Part shown: piece by piece, positions 42,040 through 51,237 of the stretch | Layout: every line of letters begins with the position of its first letter | Position numbering within the stretch: the first letter of the stretch is position 1 | From: Rhodococcus opacus B4 | GTDB lineage: Bacteria; Actinomycetota; Actinomycetes; Mycobacteriales; Mycobacteriaceae | Direction of reading: 5' to 3' | NCBI RefSeq assembly: GCF_000010805.1 | Contig: NC_012522.1 | Coordinates: 4,712,001-4,776,000 of the forward strand | DNA length: 64,000 nt | Made by a program: the position numbers and the translations under genes | The notes under the pieces: model-generated | Databases searched by the model: none | The model's input: only the letters and a program-made list of their open reading frames with translations | Told to the model about the DNA's origin: nothing

Positions 42040-44580
42040 CTAGGCCAGGAGCTGAGCGCAGCGCAGCAGCCCGAGGTGGCTGTACGCCTGGGGGTGGTTG
42101 CCCAGTGAGCGTTCGGCGACGGGGTCGTACTCCTCGCTGAGCAGCCCGGTCGGTCCGGCGGCGTCGACCAGCTGCGCGAACAACGCCTCCGCCTGCGACC
42201 GCTGACCGATCAGCAGGTACGCCTCGACGAGCCACGCCGCGCAGAGGTGGAAACCGCCCTCGGTCCCGGGCAGTCCGTCGTCGTGGTGGTACCGGTACAC
42301 GGTCGACCCGCTGCGCAGTTCGGCCTCGGTGGCCGTGACGGTGGCCGCGAACCTCTCGTCCGACGGGTCGATCAGCCCGGAGAGTCCGATGAACAGGGTG
42401 GCGGCGTCGAGGTCGGTGCCGTCGTACGCGGCGGTGAAGGAGCGCACCTCGTCCTTCCAGCCCTTCTCGCGCACCTCGTCGGCGATCTTGTCGCGCAGCG
42501 GCGTCCAGCCGGGCTCGATGTCGCGGCCGAAGTGCTCGGCCAACGCGACCGCGCGGTCGATGGTGACCCAGCCCATCACCTTGGAGTACACGTGGTGACG
42601 CGGGTTGTCGCGGATTTCCCAGATGCCGTGGTCGGGTTCGAACCAGCGGCGTTCCACGGCCTCGACCATGGCGCAGACCAGTTCCCAGTCGCGGTCGTTG
42701 AGCGCGACCTCGGCGCCCTGCTTCTCGCGGGCGTGGGACAGGTCGTGGATGAGTTCGACGATGGGTCCGAACACGTCGAGCTGCACCTGCTGATTGGCCG
42801 CGTTGCCGATGCGGACCGGACGCGAGCCCGCGTATCCGGGCAGCGAATCGATGACGGCCTCGGGCGGCAGGCCGCCGCCGTGCAGCGTGTAGAGGGGGTG
42901 CAGGCGTTCGGGGCCGGGCAGCGTCTCGAGGACGTCGTGCACCCAGTCGAGGTAGCCCTCGGCCTCGCTGAGGGAACCGAGGCTGACGAGTGCGGACGCG
43001 GTGAGCGCGGCGTCGCGGAGCCAGCAGTAGCGGTAGTCCCAGTTACGGACGCCGCCGATTTCCTCGGGCAGGGAGGTGGTGGCGGCGGCCATGATCGCGC
43101 CGGAGTCGACGTGCACGAGACCGCGGAGGGTGAGCGCCGAACGCTTCATCAGGTCGGGTTTCAGGGTGGGCAGGGTGAGGCTCTTCGCCCAATCCGACCA
43201 GTACGACTCCGCGAGTGCGCGGCGCTCTTCCTCCGGAGTTTCCGAAGGTCCGATTTCCTCGGTGCCGCAACGTAATTCCAGCACGATGTCGCCGCCGGAC
43301 GGGTCGACGACGGCGTGCGCGGTCTGCTGGTTGCCGTCCGAAGTCACGTTCCACTGGACGCCGGGGGAGCGCAGCACGATCGGCTCGTTGGTGCCGTGCA
43401 CCCGCAGTCCCTCGCTGACCGCCTCCAGGATGACCTGGCCCTGCCCGAACTCGGGTCGCGGCGCGAACGTCACGACGGCGGCGGCCTTACCGCTGATCAC
43501 CCGGGTCAGGTCGGTGCGGCCCTGGCGGACGTCGTGCGGCAGGTAGTCGGTGACGGCGAGGCTGGCCCACCGGGTCTGCACGGTCATCGTGCTGTCGATG
43601 TACCGCTGGCTCAGCGGCAGGGCGCTGCGGTGCGGGCCCACGCTGAAGTGGCCGGCCTCCGGTCCGCCGAGAAGGTGCGCGAACACGGACGCCGAGTCGG
43701 GTTCGGGGTGACACAGCCAGGTGAGGGTCGCGTCGGGGGTTACGAGGGCGACGGTCCGCGGGCTGGCGAGCATGGTGAGGCGCTCGATCGGCGGCGCGTG
43801 GGCCCCCGACAGCCAGGTGCGGCGCTCCTCGAGCAGGAACGCGAGGGCCGCGGCCACGTCCTCGGTGGTCGAGACCCGGTACTCGGCGAGACTCTCGCCC
43901 GGGCCGACCTTCACCCCCAGGTCGGGACCCTGGAGACGGGCGAACGCCTTCTCGTCGGTGACGTCGTCGCCGACGAACACCGCTGCCGTCGCACCGTCCT
44001 GGTGGCGGATCAGGTCGAGGGCATGGCCCTTGTCGGTGGCGACGACGGCCAGTTCGACGACGGACTTGCCCTCGGTGACCTGCACGCCCACCCGCTGCCC
44101 GGCGTCGGCACGCACCGCGGCCAGGGCCTGGGCGCCCTCCTCCGCATCGGCGTTGCGGACGTGGAGGGCGACGCTCGCAGGCTTCGCCTCGACGGACGTG
44201 CCGGGGTGCAGCTTCGAGATTCGGGTGAGTTCCTCGGTGATCTCGACGAGAAGCTTCTTGGCGTCGGCGTCGATCGCATGGATGAAGCCGATGTCGAATT
44301 CCGAGCCGTGGCTCCCGACCAGTTGAACCTCGGCGGGCAGCCGCGACAGCGCGGCGAGGTCTTTGAGGGCCCGGCCCGAGATCACGGCCGCCGTCGTGCC
44401 TGCGAGGCTGGCCAGCGCGCGGAGAGCGCGCACCGATTCGGCGTGGGGAAACGCCTTCTCGGGGTCGGAGACGATGGGGGCCATCGTGCCGTCGTAATCG
44501 GAAGCGACGAGCAGACGAGGGGTCCGTGCAACCCTCGACAGGGCACGACGAAGTTCGATGGGCAGATCGTGGGCGCTCAC
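42040..44580 (-). CDS. trehalose-6-phosphate phosphatase fused to GH15 trehalase/glucoamylase-like domain
   Basis: An 846-residue two-domain protein. Residues about 1-255 are an OtsB HAD phosphatase (LLVASDYDGTMAPI with the nucleophile Asp, VISGR, GDDVTDEKAF), which makes trehalose from trehalose 6-phosphate. Residues about 265-846 are a glycoside hydrolase family 15 enzyme (GVRNWDYRYCWLRDAALTA, GNAANQQVQLDVFG, LLSEEYDP). Mycobacterial relatives of this GH15 type are trehalases. The fusion could convert the phosphate ester to trehalose and on to glucose in one polypeptide. The DNA between the domains shows no stop or internal start. ATG 44580 fits. Which substrate the GH15 part uses is inference. 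Confidence 0.87.
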   Translation of the reverse strand: MSAHDLPIELRRALSRVARTPRLLVASDYDGTMAPIVSDPEKAFPHAESVRALRALASLAGTTAAVISGRALKDLAALSRLPAEVQLVGSHGSEFDIGFIHAIDADAKKLLVEITEELTRISKLHPGTSVEAKPASVALHVRNADAEEGAQALAAVRADAGQRVGVQVTEGKSVVELAVVATDKGHALDLIRHQDGATAAVFVGDDVTDEKAFARLQGPDLGVKVGPGESLAEYRVSTTEDVAAALAFLLEERRTWLSGAHAPPIERLTMLASPRTVALVTPDATLTWLCHPEPDSASVFAHLLGGPEAGHFSVGPHRSALPLSQRYIDSTMTVQTRWASLAVTDYLPHDVRQGRTDLTRVISGKAAAVVTFAPRPEFGQGQVILEAVSEGLRVHGTNEPIVLRSPGVQWNVTSDGNQQTAHAVVDPSGGDIVLELRCGTEEIGPSETPEEERRALAESYWSDWAKSLTLPTLKPDLMKRSALTLRGLVHVDSGAIMAAATTSLPEEIGGVRNWDYRYCWLRDAALTASALVSLGSLSEAEGYLDWVHDVLETLPGPERLHPLYTLHGGGLPPEAVIDSLPGYAGSRPVRIGNAANQQVQLDVFGPIVELIHDLSHAREKQGAEVALNDRDWELVCAMVEAVERRWFEPDHGIWEIRDNPRHHVYSKVMGWVTIDRAVALAEHFGRDIEPGWTPLRDKIADEVREKGWKDEVRSFTAAYDGTDLDAATLFIGLSGLIDPSDERFAATVTATEAELRSGSTVYRYHHDDGLPGTEGGFHLCAAWLVEAYLLIGQRSQAEALFAQLVDAAGPTGLLSEEYDPVAERSLGNHPQAYSHLGLLRCAQLLA

Positions 44581-44648
44581 ATGATCAAATCTAGGGGATG
44601 CGGCGGCTGTGAGCGCGTTGTCGGCGGGGGCTGTGCCCCGATCGGGTC

Positions 44649-45287
44649 CTACTCGGGTCTGCGGCTTCCGTCACCGAGCAGCAGTTCGACGGTGAGTTCG
44701 AGCCGATTCGCGACATCGGTCGCGGACGAGCGGCGTGTGAGCCAGGCCACCAGGTTCGACAACCACACGTCGGAGATGACGCGGGCGACGGCCAACTGGT
44801 CTTCGGTGGGCTCGGTGTCCGTCATCGCGCGGGCGAACAGACGGTCCATCAGCTTGCCCACCTGATCGACCTCGGCGGCCGCCGAGGCGTCGGCGAACAT
44901 GAACGCGCGCGTCATGGCCTCGGTCAGCAGCGGGTCGCGCTGCATGGCCCGGGTGATCTGGCTGAGAATCAGCTGCATCCGCTCGAGCGGGTTCCGGCCC
45001 GGCGGGTTCTTTCCGCGCGAATCGATCCGCTCGAACTCGCGGGCGAGCGCCGACACCAGCAGGTGCACCTTGGACGGGAAATAGCGGTACAGCGTTCCCA
45101 CGGCGACGTCGGCGCGTTCGGCGACGGCCCGCATCTGCACGGCCTCGTATCCGCCCTTGGACGCCAGGGCCAGGGTCGCGTCGAGGATCCGCTTGCGCCG
45201 TTCCTTCTGCGCGTTGGAACTGAGATCGTCCTCGCCCAGCGTCGCCGCAGCGACCGTCGTGGACCGTGATCGAGAGCTGGTCGTCAT
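44649..45287 (-). CDS. kstR: TetR family repressor of cholesterol catabolism KstR
   Basis: A 212-residue TetR repressor. The helix-turn-helix region RRKRILDATLALASKGGYEAV, RADVAVGTLYRYFPSK is almost word for word that of mycobacterial KstR, and the ligand domain keeps AMQRDPLLTEAMTRAF, FADASAA and ISDVWLSNLVAWLTRR. KstR represses sterol uptake and breakdown genes until a cholesterol-derived CoA ester binds. ATG 45287 gives the known N-terminal length. A perfect KstR box lies at 45332 in the gap to divergent fadE34, so it represses itself and that gene. A second perfect box lies before fadE28. Confidence 0.95.
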   Translation of the reverse strand: MTTSSRSRSTTVAAATLGEDDLSSNAQKERRKRILDATLALASKGGYEAVQMRAVAERADVAVGTLYRYFPSKVHLLVSALAREFERIDSRGKNPPGRNPLERMQLILSQITRAMQRDPLLTEAMTRAFMFADASAAAEVDQVGKLMDRLFARAMTDTEPTEDQLAVARVISDVWLSNLVAWLTRRSSATDVANRLELTVELLLGDGSRRPE

Positions 45288-45331
45288 TACCTGTTTTCCT
45301 TCGCGCCTTGACTCATGGCCAGGTGTCATAT

Positions 45332-45345
45332 TAGAACACGTTCTA
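45332..45345. promoter_or_regulatory. KstR operator between kstR and fadE34
   Basis: TAGAACACGTTCTA is a perfect 14-bp palindrome that fits the published KstR consensus TNNAACNNGTTNNA. It is 44 bp from the kstR start and 36 bp from the fadE34 start. Confidence 0.95.
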
Positions 45346-45381
45346 GACGAATGTGTCATTCAGGAGAGGCGGATACCCGTT

Positions 45382-47547
45382 GTGACTATCGCCACCACCG
45401 AAGAACAGAGGGCTGCAGCGGGTGCGATCCAGGCGTGGGCGCGGTCGACGGATCCGCTGGTCACAGTACGGCAAGGACCAGCAGATTCGTGGCGCACGTC
45501 GTGGCCGTCCTTCTCCGCGCTCGGAATTTTCTCGGTCGCCGTGCCCGAAGAGGTCGGTGGATCGGGGGCGGAGATCGTCGATCTCGCCGCAATGCTGGAA
45601 CAGGCCGCGACCGAACTCGTCCCGGGTCCTGTTCTCTCCACCGCACTGGCCGCTCTCGTCGTCGGTCGCAGCTCCGGCGCCGCCGCGAAACGGTGGTCCG
45701 AGGACCTCGCCGACGGCGCGATGCCGTGCGCGGTGGCTCTCGGCAGCAACTCCCCGGTGAACGCGACGCTCGGCGTCGACGGCGGGTTGACGATCACCGG
45801 CGACGCCGGCTTCGCGATCGGCAGCGACGCGGGAGTGTCGGTGCTGTTGCCGGCCGACGCGGGCGAGGGGGTCGTGTGGTGCCTGGTCGACGGCGACTCC
45901 GACGGCCTCGACATCACGGTTGCCGACACGATCGACAAGAGCCGACCCCTCGCGCGGGTGCGCTGCGACGGGGTGGCGGTCGCGGCCGACCGGGTGGTCA
46001 CGGGCGTGCGGGACGGGCTCGTGACCGACCTCGCCGCGACGCTCGCCGCGGCGGAGGCGTCCGGGATCGCGAGCTGGTGCCTGCGAACGGCGGTGGAGTA
46101 CGCCAAGATTCGCGAACAGTTCGGCACACCGATCGGATCGTTCCAGGCGATCAAGCATCTGTGCGCGGAGATGCTGTGCCGCGTCGAACAGTCCGGGGCG
46201 GCGGCGTGGGACGCGGCCGTGGCGGCGGAGCACGCCTGGGATGCGGACGGCGGCGAACTGCCGGTCGCAGCTGCGGTCGCGGCGGCGATCACGCTCGACG
46301 CCGCCGTGGAGACCGCCAAGGACTGCATCCAGGTGCTCGGCGGCATCGGCTTCACCTGGGAGCACGACGCCCACTTCTACCTGCGCCGGGCCACGTCGCT
46401 GCGGCAGCTGCTCGGCGGCTCGACGCGTTGGCGGGCGCGGGTCACGGAACTGACACGCGCGGGTGCCCGCAGGCATCTGTCGATCGACCTGTCCGGGCTC
46501 GACGAAGAACGGGCGCGGATCCGCGCCGAGATCGCCGAGCTGGTGGCGCGGCCCGAGTCGGAGCGACGCGCGGCCCTCGCGGACTCGGGCTACCTCGCCC
46601 CGCACTGGCCCGCACCCTACGGACGCGGCGCTCGTGCCGCCGAGCAGATCCTGATCGAGGAGGAACTGGCGGCGGTCGGGGTCGGCAGGCCCGACCTCGT
46701 GATCGGCTGGTGGGCGGTGCCGACCATCCTCGAGCACGGCAGCGCCGAGCAGATCGAGCGCTTCGCCACCCCGACGCTGCGCGGCGAGATCATCTGGTGC
46801 CAGTTGTTCAGCGAACCCGGCGCCGGCTCCGACCTCGCGGCGCTGCGCACGTCCGCGGAGCGGGTGGACGGCGGGTGGACGCTGAACGGTCAGAAGGTGT
46901 GGACGTCGCGGGCTCAGGAGGCGGACTGGGCGATCTGCCTCGCCCGCACCGACCGGGACGCGCCCAAGCACAAGGGCATCACCTACTTCCTCGTCGACAT
47001 GACGAGCCCGGGCATCACCATCTCGCCGCTGCGCGAGATCACCGGCGACGCCCTGTTCAACGAGGTGTACCTCGAGGACGTGTTCGTGCCCGACGAGCTG
47101 GTGGTCGGGAATCTCGGCGACGGCTGGAAACTGGCCCGCACCACGCTGGCGAACGAGCGGGTCGCGATGGGCGGGGGCTCCTCGCTCGGTGCGGCGATGG
47201 AGGACCTGCTCGCGCTCGCGGGGGACGGCGACCCGGTGATCGACGACAGGCTCGGGCACCTCATCGGCAACGCGCTCGTCGGCTCCCAGCTCGAACTGCG
47301 CACCACCCTCCGGCAGCTGGACGGGCAGGATCCCGGACCTGAATCGAGCGTCCGCAAGCTCGTCGGTGTGCGGCAGCGGCAGGCCGTCGCGGAGTTCGCG
47401 ATGGAACTCGGCGGCCCGGACGGCTGGGTGGAGGGTCCGCTGGCGCGGGAGTTCCTCAACACCCGCTGCCTGTCCATCGCGGGCGGAACGACGCAGATCC
47501 TGCTGACGGTCGCGGCCGAGCGGATCCTCGGGCTGCCCCGCGGCTGA
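45382..47547 (+). CDS. fadE34: two-domain acyl-CoA dehydrogenase FadE34 (ChsE3)
   Basis: A 721-residue protein of two tandem acyl-CoA dehydrogenase modules: residues about 5-355, and about 370-721 with the stronger family motifs (WCQLFSEPGAGSDLAALR, VWTSRAQEADWAICL, LANERVAMG with the likely catalytic Glu, SIAGGTTQILL). In mycobacteria FadE34 dehydrogenates a steroid-CoA intermediate with a shortened side chain. It is divergent from kstR under a shared KstR box, as in mycobacteria. I take GTG 45382; upstream CAGGAGAGGCGG is spaced rather far (about 15 nt), so a start a few codons away is possible. Length is close to the roughly 710 of known FadE34. Confidence 0.9.
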   Translation: MTIATTEEQRAAAGAIQAWARSTDPLVTVRQGPADSWRTSWPSFSALGIFSVAVPEEVGGSGAEIVDLAAMLEQAATELVPGPVLSTALAALVVGRSSGAAAKRWSEDLADGAMPCAVALGSNSPVNATLGVDGGLTITGDAGFAIGSDAGVSVLLPADAGEGVVWCLVDGDSDGLDITVADTIDKSRPLARVRCDGVAVAADRVVTGVRDGLVTDLAATLAAAEASGIASWCLRTAVEYAKIREQFGTPIGSFQAIKHLCAEMLCRVEQSGAAAWDAAVAAEHAWDADGGELPVAAAVAAAITLDAAVETAKDCIQVLGGIGFTWEHDAHFYLRRATSLRQLLGGSTRWRARVTELTRAGARRHLSIDLSGLDEERARIRAEIAELVARPESERRAALADSGYLAPHWPAPYGRGARAAEQILIEEELAAVGVGRPDLVIGWWAVPTILEHGSAEQIERFATPTLRGEIIWCQLFSEPGAGSDLAALRTSAERVDGGWTLNGQKVWTSRAQEADWAICLARTDRDAPKHKGITYFLVDMTSPGITISPLREITGDALFNEVYLEDVFVPDELVVGNLGDGWKLARTTLANERVAMGGGSSLGAAMEDLLALAGDGDPVIDDRLGHLIGNALVGSQLELRTTLRQLDGQDPGPESSVRKLVGVRQRQAVAEFAMELGGPDGWVEGPLAREFLNTRCLSIAGGTTQILLTVAAERILGLPRG

Positions 47548-47592
47548 GCCTGTCGCGATGGTCTTCCGCGGGGTCCGGGATGGTGATACAAC

Positions 47593-47606
47593 TAGAACAC
47601 GTTCTA
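47593..47606. promoter_or_regulatory. KstR operator before fadE28
   Basis: A second exact TAGAACACGTTCTA lies 22 bp upstream of the fadE28 GTG and 45 bp after the fadE34 stop. It indicates a separate KstR-controlled promoter for the fadE28-ltp2 operon. Confidence 0.95.
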
Positions 47607-47628
47607 AATTGAAAGTGGGATTGTCAGC

Positions 47629-48669
47629 GTGGACTTCACTCGAGACGAAACCCAGGAGGCCGTGGCCCAGGTCGCGGCCGGACTGCTGGCCCGCGACCTC
47701 GACGGCGACGCCCTCTGGGCCGCGTTCGCCGACGCCGATCTGCTGACCCTCGCACTGCCGGAACGCCTCGGCGGCGAGGGACTGTCGGTCACCGACGTCG
47801 GTGCGCTGCTCACCGAGGTCGGGCGGAAGGCGGCGCAGGTCCCGGCCCTCGCGACGCTCGGATTCGGCGTGCTGCCCATCGTCGCGCTCGGCGACGACGC
47901 GACGCAGGACGCGCTGCTCACCGGTCTCGCCGACGGCCGCACGTTCACGGCGACGCTCGCGGAACCCGGGGCGCAGTTCCCGGCACGGCCGTCGGTGACC
48001 GCGGTCGCGGACGGCGACGGCTACTCCGTCACCGGGCGGGTGCTCGCGGTGCCGTTCGCGGAGGGGGCGCATCGGATCCTGGTGCCGACGGATGCCGGGG
48101 TGGTCCTCGTGGATCCAGGCGCGGACGGCGTCACGCTCGCACCGACCCCCTCGGCGTCGGGGAGCCCCGAATTCGCGATCACGTTCGACGGTGCGCGGGG
48201 CGCACTGCTCGCGGCCGGCGACGACGCGGTGCAGGCGCTGTACCGCATCGCCCTGGCCTCGATCGGCGCCGTCGCGGACGGACTGCTTTCGGGCGCAACG
48301 GCTCTGGCGGCCGAACACCTCGCCACCCGCCATCAGTTCGGCAAGCCGCTCGCCACGTTCCAGGCCGTGTCCCAGCAGATCGCGGACGTCTACGTCACGT
48401 CCCGCACGCTGCACGTGTCCGCGCTCGCGGCGTCGTGGCGGGTGTCCGAAGGCCTGGACGCGCAGGACGATCTGGACGTGATGGCGTACTGGATCGCCGC
48501 GGAAGTGCCTGCCGCCATGCAGGTTCTGCACCACCTGCACGGCGGCATCGGCGTCGACGTCACGTACCCGCTGCACCGCTACTACTCGACTGCCAAAGAC
48601 CTGGCCCGCCTCGTGGGCGGCGCCTCGTACCGACTCGACCTCGTGGGGGCCCGGTGTTCATCGATCTGA
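47629..48669 (+). CDS. fadE28: acyl-CoA dehydrogenase FadE28 (ChsE1 subunit)
   Basis: A 346-residue acyl-CoA dehydrogenase module, short for the family, matching FadE28. It pairs with FadE29 as a heterotetramer that desaturates the three-carbon (propanoyl-CoA) side chain of the sterol. Visible are GLLSGATALAAEHLATRHQFGKPLATFQAV and HHLHGGIGVDVTYPLHRY. The canonical catalytic Glu loop is lacking, which is known for this subunit. GTG 47629 lies 22 bp after the KstR box. Its last 16 bases overlap fadE29. First gene of a five-gene operon. Confidence 0.9.
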   Translation: MDFTRDETQEAVAQVAAGLLARDLDGDALWAAFADADLLTLALPERLGGEGLSVTDVGALLTEVGRKAAQVPALATLGFGVLPIVALGDDATQDALLTGLADGRTFTATLAEPGAQFPARPSVTAVADGDGYSVTGRVLAVPFAEGAHRILVPTDAGVVLVDPGADGVTLAPTPSASGSPEFAITFDGARGALLAAGDDAVQALYRIALASIGAVADGLLSGATALAAEHLATRHQFGKPLATFQAVSQQIADVYVTSRTLHVSALAASWRVSEGLDAQDDLDVMAYWIAAEVPAAMQVLHHLHGGIGVDVTYPLHRYYSTAKDLARLVGGASYRLDLVGARCSSI

Positions 48670-49805
48670 CCGACGAGCAGCGTGAACTGCAAGCGGAACT
48701 CCGCCGCTATTTCTCCGGGCTGATCTCCCCGGCCGAGGCGGAGGTGATGCGCACGGAGCGGCACGGCGCCACCTACCGCGAGGTCATCCGCCGGATGGGC
48801 AAGGACGGCTGGCTCGGTGTGGGCTGGCCGGTGGAATTCGGCGGCCGCGGTTTCGGCGAGATCGAGCAGCAGATCTTCGTGAACGAGGCTGTGCGCGCCG
48901 ATGTTCCGCTGCCCTCGGTCACGCTGCAGACGGTCGGCCCGACGCTGCAGAAGTACGGCACGGAGGAACAGAAGCGTAAGTTCCTCCCCGCGATCCTCGC
49001 CGGCGAGGTGCACTTCGCGATCGGCTACACCGAACCGGAGGCGGGCACCGACCTCGCGGCGCTGCGCACCACCGCCGTGCGCGTCGGCGACGAGTACGTG
49101 GTCAACGGGCAGAAGATCTTCACCACCGGCGGCCACGACGCCGACTACCTGTGGCTCGCCGTCCGCACGGGCCCGGCGGATTCGCGGCACCGCGGCATCT
49201 CCATCCTGATCATGGACACCAAGGACCCGGGCTACAGCTGGACACCGATCATCACGTGCGACGGCGCCCACCACGTCAACGCCACGTACTACTCCGATGT
49301 CCGGGTGCCCGCGGACATGCTGGTCGGCGAGGAGAATCAGGGCTGGCGGCTGATCACCACCCAGCTCAACCACGAACGCGTCATGCTCGGGCCCGCCGGC
49401 CGGGTCGGGGGACTCTACGACCGCGTCCGCAACTGGGCGGCCGCGCACGACCTGCTCGGCGAACCGGACGTGCGGCGCGCGCTCGGCGAGATCCACGCGA
49501 CGTACCGCCTCAACGAACTCCTCAACTGGCAGGTGGCGTCGAGTGAGGCGGACGCCGTCGACGTCGCCGACGCGTCCGCGACGAAAGTGTTCGCCACCGA
49601 ACGCATTCAGCGCATCGGCCGGCTCGTCGAAGAGATCGTCGGACGGTACGGCGACCCGTCCGAGCCGGCGACCGCCGACCTCGTGACGTGGCTCGACATG
49701 CAGGTCAAGCGCAACCTCGTCATCACGTTCGGCGGCGGGGTCAACGAGGTGATGCGTGAGCTGATCGCGACAGCCGGCCTGAAACTTCCCCGAGTCCCGC
49801 GATAG
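48654..49805 (+). CDS. fadE29: acyl-CoA dehydrogenase FadE29 (ChsE2 subunit)
   Basis: A 383-residue acyl-CoA dehydrogenase. Family motifs are FAIGYTEPEAGTDLAALRT, VNGQKIFTTGGHDADY, LNHERVMLGP with the probable catalytic Glu, and ITFGGGVNEVMRELIA. With FadE28 it forms the alpha2beta2 enzyme ChsE1-ChsE2 acting on 3-oxo-pregnene-20-carboxyl-CoA in the last side-chain cycle of cholesterol breakdown. GTG 48654 starts inside fadE28, so translation is coupled. FAD and CoA-site residues look intact. Confidence 0.92.
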   Translation: MFIDLTDEQRELQAELRRYFSGLISPAEAEVMRTERHGATYREVIRRMGKDGWLGVGWPVEFGGRGFGEIEQQIFVNEAVRADVPLPSVTLQTVGPTLQKYGTEEQKRKFLPAILAGEVHFAIGYTEPEAGTDLAALRTTAVRVGDEYVVNGQKIFTTGGHDADYLWLAVRTGPADSRHRGISILIMDTKDPGYSWTPIITCDGAHHVNATYYSDVRVPADMLVGEENQGWRLITTQLNHERVMLGPAGRVGGLYDRVRNWAAAHDLLGEPDVRRALGEIHATYRLNELLNWQVASSEADAVDVADASATKVFATERIQRIGRLVEEIVGRYGDPSEPATADLVTWLDMQVKRNLVITFGGGVNEVMRELIATAGLKLPRVPR

Positions 49806-49819
49806 GAGCGCCGCGCGCT

Positions 49820-50818
49820 ATGAGTTCCGAACAGATTCTCGCTGCCGCAGAAGAGGTCCGGTCGGCCGGCCCGAGCGCTCCCCGGCCCGGACGGGACCCG
49901 ATCAACCTGCCGATGATCCGCAACTGGGTGGAGGCGATCGGCGACAGGAACCCGATCTACGTCGACGAGGCGGCGGCGCGGGCTGCCGGGCACGACGGCA
50001 TCGTCGCCCCGCCCGCGATGGCCCAGGTGTGGACGATGCAGGGCCTGAATGCCGTTCGGCAGACCGACGACCCGCTCGGGCGCATGACGACGATCCTCGA
50101 CGAGGCCGGGTTCACGTCCGTCGTCGCCACCAACTGCGATCAGATCTACCACCGCTACCTGTTGGTCGGCGAGGAGGTCACCATCACCACGACGCTCGAG
50201 GACGTGGTGGGCCCGAAGAAGACGGGTCTCGGTGAGGGGTTCTTCTTCAACACCCGCAGTGTGTGGCGCGACGCCGCGGGCGAGCCGGTGGCCGAGATGC
50301 TGTTCCGGATCCTGAAGTTCGTGCCGAAGACCGATCGGCCCGGGCCGTCGGGGAACGGGCAGGGCGCGTCCTACGTCGACCTGGACCCGACGAAGATGAT
50401 GCGGCCCAGCGCCTCCCAGGACACCCAGTTCTTCTGGGACGGGATCGCCGCCCACGAACTGCGGATCCAGCAGCGCGAGGACGGGTCGCTGCAGCATCCG
50501 CCGGTGCCGGCGCTGTGGAAGGACAAGGCGGAGGCGACGGACTACGTCGTTGCGTCGGGTCGTGGCACGGTGTTCAGTTACGTCGTCCATCATGCGCCGA
50601 AGGTTCCGGGACGCTCGCTGCCGTTCGTGGTGGCGCTGGTCGAACTGGAGGAAGGCGTCCGCATGCTCGGCGAGCTGCGCGGGGTCGAGCCCGCCGAGGT
50701 GACGATCGGGATGCCGGTGGAGGCGATCTACCTCGACTTCCCGGGCGACGAAGAGACGGGCGGCGCGCCGTGGACCCTGTACGCGTGGCAACGCGGAGCG
50801 AAGGAGCAGCAGTCATGA
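49820..50818 (+). CDS. chsH2: MaoC/DUF35 steroid enoyl-CoA hydratase subunit ChsH2
   Basis: A 332-residue two-domain protein. Residues about 25-190 are a MaoC-like hotdog domain (WVEAIGDRNPIYVDEAAARA, GIVAPPAMAQVW); residues about 200-332 are a DUF35-type OB-fold (GRGTVFSYVVHHAPKVPGRSLPFVVALVELEEG). In the mycobacterial pathway ChsH1 and ChsH2 together hydrate the side-chain enoyl-CoA, and the DUF35 part binds aldolase Ltp2. No CxxC pairs are visible, so the zinc ribbon frequent in DUF35 proteins is not present. AGGAG lies 12 nt before the ATG. Gene order fadE29-chsH2-chsH1-ltp2 is the conserved igr order. Confidence 0.9.
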   Translation: MSSEQILAAAEEVRSAGPSAPRPGRDPINLPMIRNWVEAIGDRNPIYVDEAAARAAGHDGIVAPPAMAQVWTMQGLNAVRQTDDPLGRMTTILDEAGFTSVVATNCDQIYHRYLLVGEEVTITTTLEDVVGPKKTGLGEGFFFNTRSVWRDAAGEPVAEMLFRILKFVPKTDRPGPSGNGQGASYVDLDPTKMMRPSASQDTQFFWDGIAAHELRIQQREDGSLQHPPVPALWKDKAEATDYVVASGRGTVFSYVVHHAPKVPGRSLPFVVALVELEEGVRMLGELRGVEPAEVTIGMPVEAIYLDFPGDEETGGAPWTLYAWQRGAKEQQS

Positions 50819-51237
50819 CGTCCACTCTCGATGTCGCGGTGGGAACGACGCTTCCGGAACTGTCCGTCACCGGCGACCCGACGTTCGTCGTCTCCGCCGC
50901 CCTCGCGACGCGCGACTTCCAGGACGTCCACCACGACCGCGACCTGGCGCAGCAGCGCGGATCGAAGGACATCTTCGTCAACATCCTCACCGACACCGGG
51001 CTGGTGCAGCGGTTCGTCACGGACTGGGCGGGACCGACCGCGGTGATCAAGTCGATCGCGCTCCGCCTCGGGGTTCCGTGGTACGCCTACGACACGCTCA
51101 CGCTGAGCGGCACGGTGGCGTCGGTGGACGACGGCGTCGTCACACTCGACGTCCTCGGGAAGAACGGTCTCGGCGACCACATCACGTCGAAGGTGACCCT
51201 CGTCGTGGACGGGCGCACGAACGGAGCGGGTGCATGA
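50815..51237 (+). CDS. chsH1: MaoC-like steroid enoyl-CoA hydratase subunit ChsH1
   Basis: A 140-residue single hotdog-fold hydratase subunit. The active-site segment RDFQDVHHDRDLAQQ with His/Asp matches the MaoC hydratase motif, followed by SKDIFVNILTDTGLVQRFV. It pairs with the degenerate hotdog of ChsH2 to add water to the steroid enoyl-CoA. The ATG overlaps the chsH2 stop and the gene's own stop overlaps the ltp2 ATG, both ATGA, so the three subunits are translationally coupled. Confidence 0.92.
   Translation: MTSTLDVAVGTTLPELSVTGDPTFVVSAALATRDFQDVHHDRDLAQQRGSKDIFVNILTDTGLVQRFVTDWAGPTAVIKSIALRLGVPWYAYDTLTLSGTVASVDDGVVTLDVLGKNGLGDHITSKVTLVVDGRTNGAGA

Noticed and set aside
44581-44648. GGGGGC-TGT-GCCCC as terminator between kstR and the trehalose gene
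   Set aside because: The stem is only 5-6 bp with no T-tract; too weak to call.
45343-48576. A 1077-codon open frame antisense to fadE34 and fadE28
   Set aside because: The sense strand encodes clear acyl-CoA dehydrogenases; the antisense frame is rich in Arg, Gly and Pro with no recognisable domain, an effect of high-GC codon bias.
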